From: Yamagishiella unicocca
Taxonomy: Eukaryota > Chlorophyta > Chlorophyceae > Chlamydomonadales > Volvocaceae
Assembly: GCA_003116995.1 (NCBI GenBank)
Contig: BDSL01000030.1
Location: 248,001-312,000 of the forward strand
Length of the DNA stretch: 64,000 nucleotides
Direction of reading: 5' to 3'
In this document: piece after piece, positions 59,592 through 64,000 of the stretch
Layout of the letters: every line of letters begins with the position of its first letter
Numbering within the stretch: the stretch's first letter is position 1
Notes under the pieces: generated by a model
Told to the model about the DNA's origin: nothing
The model's database searches: none
The model's input: only the letters and a program-made list of their open reading frames with translations
Made by a program: the position numbers and the translations under genes

Positions 59592-62409
59592 ATGGCAGCT
59601 CTCACCAATCTTCCTAGCCTCGGCAGGGTCGTTCGCAGCGGGTCTGCTTGCCCGGTGCCTCGCACGCAGCGGAGCGTATCTTGCGCTTGCAGGGCAACCA
59701 GCCAGAAGAGTAATGGAAACGATGAGGTGTGGTGGATCGGCTTAGTTGATGCAATGGCAAATACTAGGTTCCGAGCATGTCTCGACACTCCGGGCAATTT
59801 ATACACTTCCTGCAGGCCACCACCCGCAGCCCCCTGGAGCGTGCAGCCATTGGACTCGCAACAGCTGCTGCCGTCGTTATGGGCACATTCAGCCCGCTCG
59901 TGGTGCGTCTTGGTCGCCTCGCCGTATGTGTGGTGCTTGCACACGGCAGGCCTGCGACGACCCAATTGCGTACTCTGCGTGCAGCTGGAGCCGCCCGCAG
60001 CGCAAGCAATTCTAGTATCCAGTGATCCCGTAAAGAATGCTTCGGCGATCCTGCGCAATGCGCTGCCGGTCACCAACAAGCCGATCCGCCAAATTCAGGT
60101 ACGCGCGTGCCCTTTGGGCTTGCAAACCCTGTGCGCAAAGTAACATTTTCCTTCTCGTGGTTGCAGAAAGAGCTGGAGGGCATCAGTGAGGCCCTGAGGA
60201 TTCCCGGATCAAAGTCCCTTGGGCCGGTGGCACGGGTGAGGTCTGCGTCGCGCGGTATGGTTGCCTCGGTGTACTTTACTAAACCATGTCTGCTATGAAT
60301 GTGTCAAATGTCCCGCAGGCTGTCCGGGCGTCGCAGGACGTGCTGTCCCGCCAGCGGGACGCCATTATCAAGGACTTCGCTCCGGAGAAGAAGGTACGTG
60401 AATAGCACTCGTCGGGTTCGCAAGCGGGTACGGTTGTCAATGCGCTGGCTAGCCGAGCCCCTGCCCAATGGACGTCTGATGTCAGACCTGCATGTCCAAC
60501 GAAGCAACTGCCCATCGGATAACCGGAAGAAAATACACACTGCGTAAAGCCGTAAACAAGGTTGCTACCCTAGGCTGTCCTGGGCTATATGCTGATGTGT
60601 GATTACCCAGGAAAGCATTGCCCACATCGCCCTTGACTGCAAGGCGCAGAGTGCTTGGAACCTTGACCAGAGTACGCACTACCCGTGCCATGACGTACTG
60701 CGGCATCCGGTCCTCGTAGGGTGTTAGCCTCCCTACTGCCGGCTGCCCAAAGCCTAACCGCATTTGCACAGCACAGCCTCACTAACCCTTATTACTCACT
60801 TCCCCGCAGGACTTCGGTATCGAGAACATCGAGAAGCTTCAGGCCGCGCTGACTGATTTCCAGGCGACGGTAGAGGCGAAGGACAAGCAGGCGGTCCCCA
60901 TCAAGCAGCGCGAGGCGCTCAGCTACGTTGGTAATATCGAGGAATCGATGGTGAAGGGTTTCCCCTTCCAGGTGCCCGCGGAGTACGCCGACAGGCCGCT
61001 GCTGCTGGTAAGGCCGTTGGAAAAAGTGTGGAGGTTGGAAAGGGTTTCTTGAGGCTTGGGAGTCTTACAGACTTCTAGACTTATAGATGATGTCGGGCCT
61101 TGGATGAGCAGCTGCCCGACCGGCTTTTCCGGATTGGTTTCCTATTGCTCACTTGCCCTCGATGAAATGCGACGTTCGCTATCATTGCCACTTACCACTC
61201 CTGGCTTGACTTGTGTGTCCCCCGTCGCTAACCTGAACCCACCGCACAGGGCCGCGCTACTCTAGAGATGAAGGTAAAGTGCCGTGAGACGCCGGAGGGC
61301 CCGCAGACATTCGTGCAGACCATCGTTCTGGACGGCTACAACGCGCCGGTGTCTGCCGGCCAGTTCCTTGACCTGGTGCTGCGCGGCTTCTACGACAACA
61401 CGGAGGTTCAGCGCGCGGATGGATTCGTGGTGCAGACCGGCGATCCAGAGGGCCCGGCTGACGGATTCGTGGACCCCAAGACCGGAGAGATCCGCCGGTG
61501 GGTTCCTAGGGCTTCGGACGTGGCGTATGTCGGCGGCCAAAGAGGCCGCCTATTAGGCACTTCCACAGCGCTATTTACACTCAAAAAGGAGGGGCCTGCA
61601 AGCTGTAGGTGGTTTGCATCTGCCGCAACTCGACTGTTCATAAACTCCTTTAGGTGCAGTATACCCAAGCACCTTCATGCTGTGGAGGAGTCGTTATGCA
61701 GGCCAGGCCGCTGGAAAGCTTGCAGCCATGAGTACCGTTGTGCCCGATGGAGGTATCTATCTCACTATCCACTCGCCACTGTAATGTAACGTCGGGTTTG
61801 ATAGCACTTGTACACTTTCCCGCTGCTTGCAACCACTTCTAGGGTACCTTTCGAGGTGAAGGTGATCGGCGACAAGGAGCCCATCTACGACTTCACGCTG
61901 GAGGACCTGGGCCGCGTGAACGAGCAGCCGATCCTGCCATTCAACGCGTACGGCACACTGGCATGGGCGCGTAACGAGTTTGAGAACAACTCGGCATCCA
62001 GCCAGGTTTTCTTTCTCCTGAAGGAGAGCGAGCTGACGCCGACCGGCTCCAACCTGCTGGACGGGCGTTTCGCTGTATTCGGGTACATTACGCAGGGGCA
62101 AGATGCCCTGGCTGACTTCAAGGTGCGTACAGCGCCAGTACATATTGCTCGAAGGAGCGCCTCAAGCGGGATGTGCGTCCTGAATGGTCTCGGGGCTGAG
62201 CACCGTATGTCAAGTGAATACTGTTTTGGGTGGCGAATGGGTGGGAACGGGTTGCCTGAAATATTTACAGCTGTCCCGTGGGCCGGTGCAAAACCCCTTG
62301 GTAGCTTACGCGGGCTCCCTCCCTACAAACCATGCAGGTCGGCGACAAAATTGAGTACGTTAAGGTCCTGGACGGGGCGCAGAACCTGAAGAACGGACCG
62401 AGCGCATAA
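59592..62409 (+). CDS. CYN38: CYP38/TLP40-type thylakoid-lumen cyclophilin
   Basis: Nine exons close in phase to 441 residues: 59592-59726, 59768-59902, 59985-60098, 60167-60235, 60319-60393, 60810-61007, 61250-61497, 61843-62122 and 62338-62409. A Ser/Arg/Ala-rich transit peptide leads to a hydrophobic lumen-targeting segment ([20 protein letters not shown]), cleaved probably near AAQA. The mature N-terminal helical domain follows ([19 protein letters not shown]). The cyclophilin domain comes last ([52 protein letters not shown]). In plants CYP38 is needed for photosystem II assembly and has little or no isomerase activity; the same role is inferred here. It is head to head with NBS1. Confidence 0.95.
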
Positions 62410-62659
62410 TTTTAGCACCAGTGGCGCACGACAGTGAAGAGGTTTTGACGAATTCGCTTGTTCTCTTCAAAGTCCCTAATTTTTCGTGAGGCGGCTGGAC
62501 GCGGATGTTGCACGATGGCAATATACGGCGCATTTTTCCAACGCCGCGCAGATATGCCATGGCAGCTGACGAGTAAATGTAACGTTGCAGCTTACATGAT
62601 ATCAGACTGCTACAGGGCGAGAGACGGAAAGTGTGCACACAGTCCTTTTTTGCGCACAC

Positions 62660-62664
62660 TGTAA
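62660..62664 (+). terminator. TGTAA poly(A) signal, CYP38
   Basis: TGTAA occurs about 250 nt after the CYP38 stop and under 100 nt before the TIM8 start, fitting a compact same-strand gene pair. Confidence 0.6.
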
Positions 62665-62751
62665 GGAATAAAGCTCAGTCTCCTGCACTTTATATTTCAG
62701 CTATCATATTTAAGCAAATATATCTTTGGCGCTTCATAAGCAGCAAACGGG

Positions 62752-63082
62752 ATGGCTGCTCCTGATGGACAACAAGTGTCGCCAGAGCTCCAGCAGTTTA
62801 TTGCCCGAGAGTCCCAAGTTGCTCAGATCCAGAGCATGATCGCGACGCTCACAGAGGTGCGTATGATCTGACGCGTCGCCATCTTATGACTTGGCGTGAC
62901 GGTGAACGCTCGCGTAATTGTGAACACAGGTGTGCTGGGATACATGCGTCCAGTCACCAGGCAGCTACCTTTCTAGCAAAGAATCATCATGCTTGGAGAA
63001 CTGCGCGCGGCGCTTCGTCGAGACGACACAGTACATCCTTCAGCGAGCGGCTCATAAGGCGGACTCGGGCTCAGGCTTTTAA
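62752..63082 (+). CDS. TIM8: Small Tim chaperone TIM8
   Basis: Two exons, 62752-62856 and 62930-63082, splice GT-AG at phase 0 to 85 residues. The N-terminal helix reads SPELQQFIARESQVAQIQ. Exon 2 opens with VCWDTCV and later has CLENCARRF, the twin CX3C motifs (Cys37/41 and Cys56/60) separated by 14 residues as in TIM8. Small Tims form hexameric chaperones in the mitochondrial intermembrane space with TIM13 and carry hydrophobic precursors from TOM to TIM22 or SAM. The exon join restores the conserved E/VCWD boundary, so the gene appears complete. Confidence 0.93.
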
Positions 63083-64000
63083 TTCATTGACATTTTTAAT
63101 CCATAGAGGGGCGCTTTGTGACGGCGCATATGGAGTTCCTGCGGTGGCGAACGGGGTTGCCGGTGCGTTCCTTGCCGCATAGCGGGCGCGTGGCGGGGGT
63201 CAGAATGGGCTGCGTCGAATCTGCCTCATACAAGAGGCTGACTTTTGTGCGGAGTGTTCGTGGGGTTCCGAAAGAGCAGTGGGACAGTGACCATGGGTGG
63301 CCGGCGCCCTCTTGACGCCTCTTGCCATATGGTCCACTATGTCTGGCTGTGTTTTGTTACATGCGAGCCTCTCGCATACAATTTGCAATGCAGAACGGGG
63401 GGTTGACATTGCCCATTGGGCATGACGTTACGACTGCACATGTAGTGTTATCCACTTGACCAGGCCCTTGTACAGCAGTGACTGACCACTGGCCCAGCAG
63501 TCGACAAAAATCCATACTAGTGCCAAATCAGCGCAGAACCGCGCAATAGTGCGCAATGCGCACTGCATTTTTTTGCCATTACTCGTACGTCAGGAGAGAC
63601 GGCATTAGACCTTTGGCGGCAGGGTGCCGTTTTTGCGAAAAGAGGGTATCAGACCCGCACAACCTGCCGTTACCCAGCTACGTGCGGACACGTGTCGTAC
63701 AAAAAAGAAAACTTCCATTGCAAATAGCGTACATGCAATTCCTGCAGTCGCATGCAACCCCTAGCGCGTGGCTCTGCGTTATATCGTATACAAATTCGCA
63801 TCACAACCGTCGCCATCCGGTGCAACCAATTCAAGCCACCCATCCGGTCGCAATGCGCGCCCCACACCAATCCAAGAACCAGGCACCCAAACAACACCCA
63901 TGTCATCTATTGGCGCATGCCACCAGTATACCCTCATGCTTTCTAATCGTCCGCTGAAGGCACGGCCTTACGAGCCAAAATTAGCCGTTTTAAGGCATAC
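63083..64000. other. TIM8 3' flank, no further gene
   Basis: The remainder holds the TIM8 3' untranslated region and intergenic DNA. I found no open frame with a recognisable domain and no clear TGTAA. Confidence 0.45.

Noticed and set aside
1..64000. Search for tRNA, rRNA, CRISPR, retroelement or DNA-transposon genes
   Set aside because: No reverse transcriptase, integrase or transposase motifs, long terminal repeats, rRNA or convincing tRNA folds were seen by eye.

Overview
The window is nuclear DNA of a green alga, most likely a chlamydomonadalean (volvocine-type) chlorophyte. The evidence is GC-rich, intron-dense genes with short GTGAGT...CAG introns, TGTAA motifs downstream of stop codons (the chlorophyte poly(A) signal), minisatellites and glutamine/alanine/glycine-rich low-complexity protein segments. 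It also pairs plant-type genes (HAC acetyltransferase, CYP38, CPP1) with a Polo-like kinase, a family that land plants lack. All gene models were spliced by hand from conserved protein motifs, GT-AG sites and reading-frame phase. In every model except NBS1 the exon phases close exactly.

Layout, left to right. 0.7-3.3 kb (-): a TKL-type protein kinase. 4.9-8.1 kb (+): a YqgE/AlgH (DUF179) protein. 9.9-17.7 kb (+): a plant-type p300/CBP histone acetyltransferase with KIX, TAZ1, PHD, HAT, ZZ and TAZ2 regions. 19.8-22.6 kb (-): a chloroplast CPP1/CDF1-like J-like membrane protein. 23.6-30.0 kb (-): translation initiation factor eIF3b. 30.4-40.1 kb (+): a giant Polo-like kinase of about 2,200 residues with minisatellites in its introns. 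40.7-41.5 kb (+): a small unknown multi-exon gene. 41.8-44.1 kb (+): a PP2C phosphatase. 47.1-53.3 kb (-): the HSP70/HSP90 co-chaperone STI1/HOP. 53.6-54.0 kb (+): a small single-pass membrane protein. 54.5-59.4 kb (-): a probable nibrin/NBS1. 59.6-62.4 kb (+): the thylakoid-lumen cyclophilin CYP38. 62.8-63.1 kb (+): the small mitochondrial Tim chaperone TIM8.

The genes are mostly housekeeping and form no pathway cluster. Several pairs are head to head over short shared promoters: eIF3b/PLK (399 bp), STI1/small membrane protein (349 bp, with a heat-shock element), and NBS1/CYP38 (216 bp). I found no rRNA, tRNA, CRISPR array, virus or autonomous transposon. The most unusual features are the Polo-like kinase (one exon of 6 kb, a linker of about 1,640 residues, lost Polo-box pincer residues, three minisatellites and a long hairpin in its introns), the repeat-rich HAC protein with a GC-AG intron, and a 25-nt internal microexon in CPP1.
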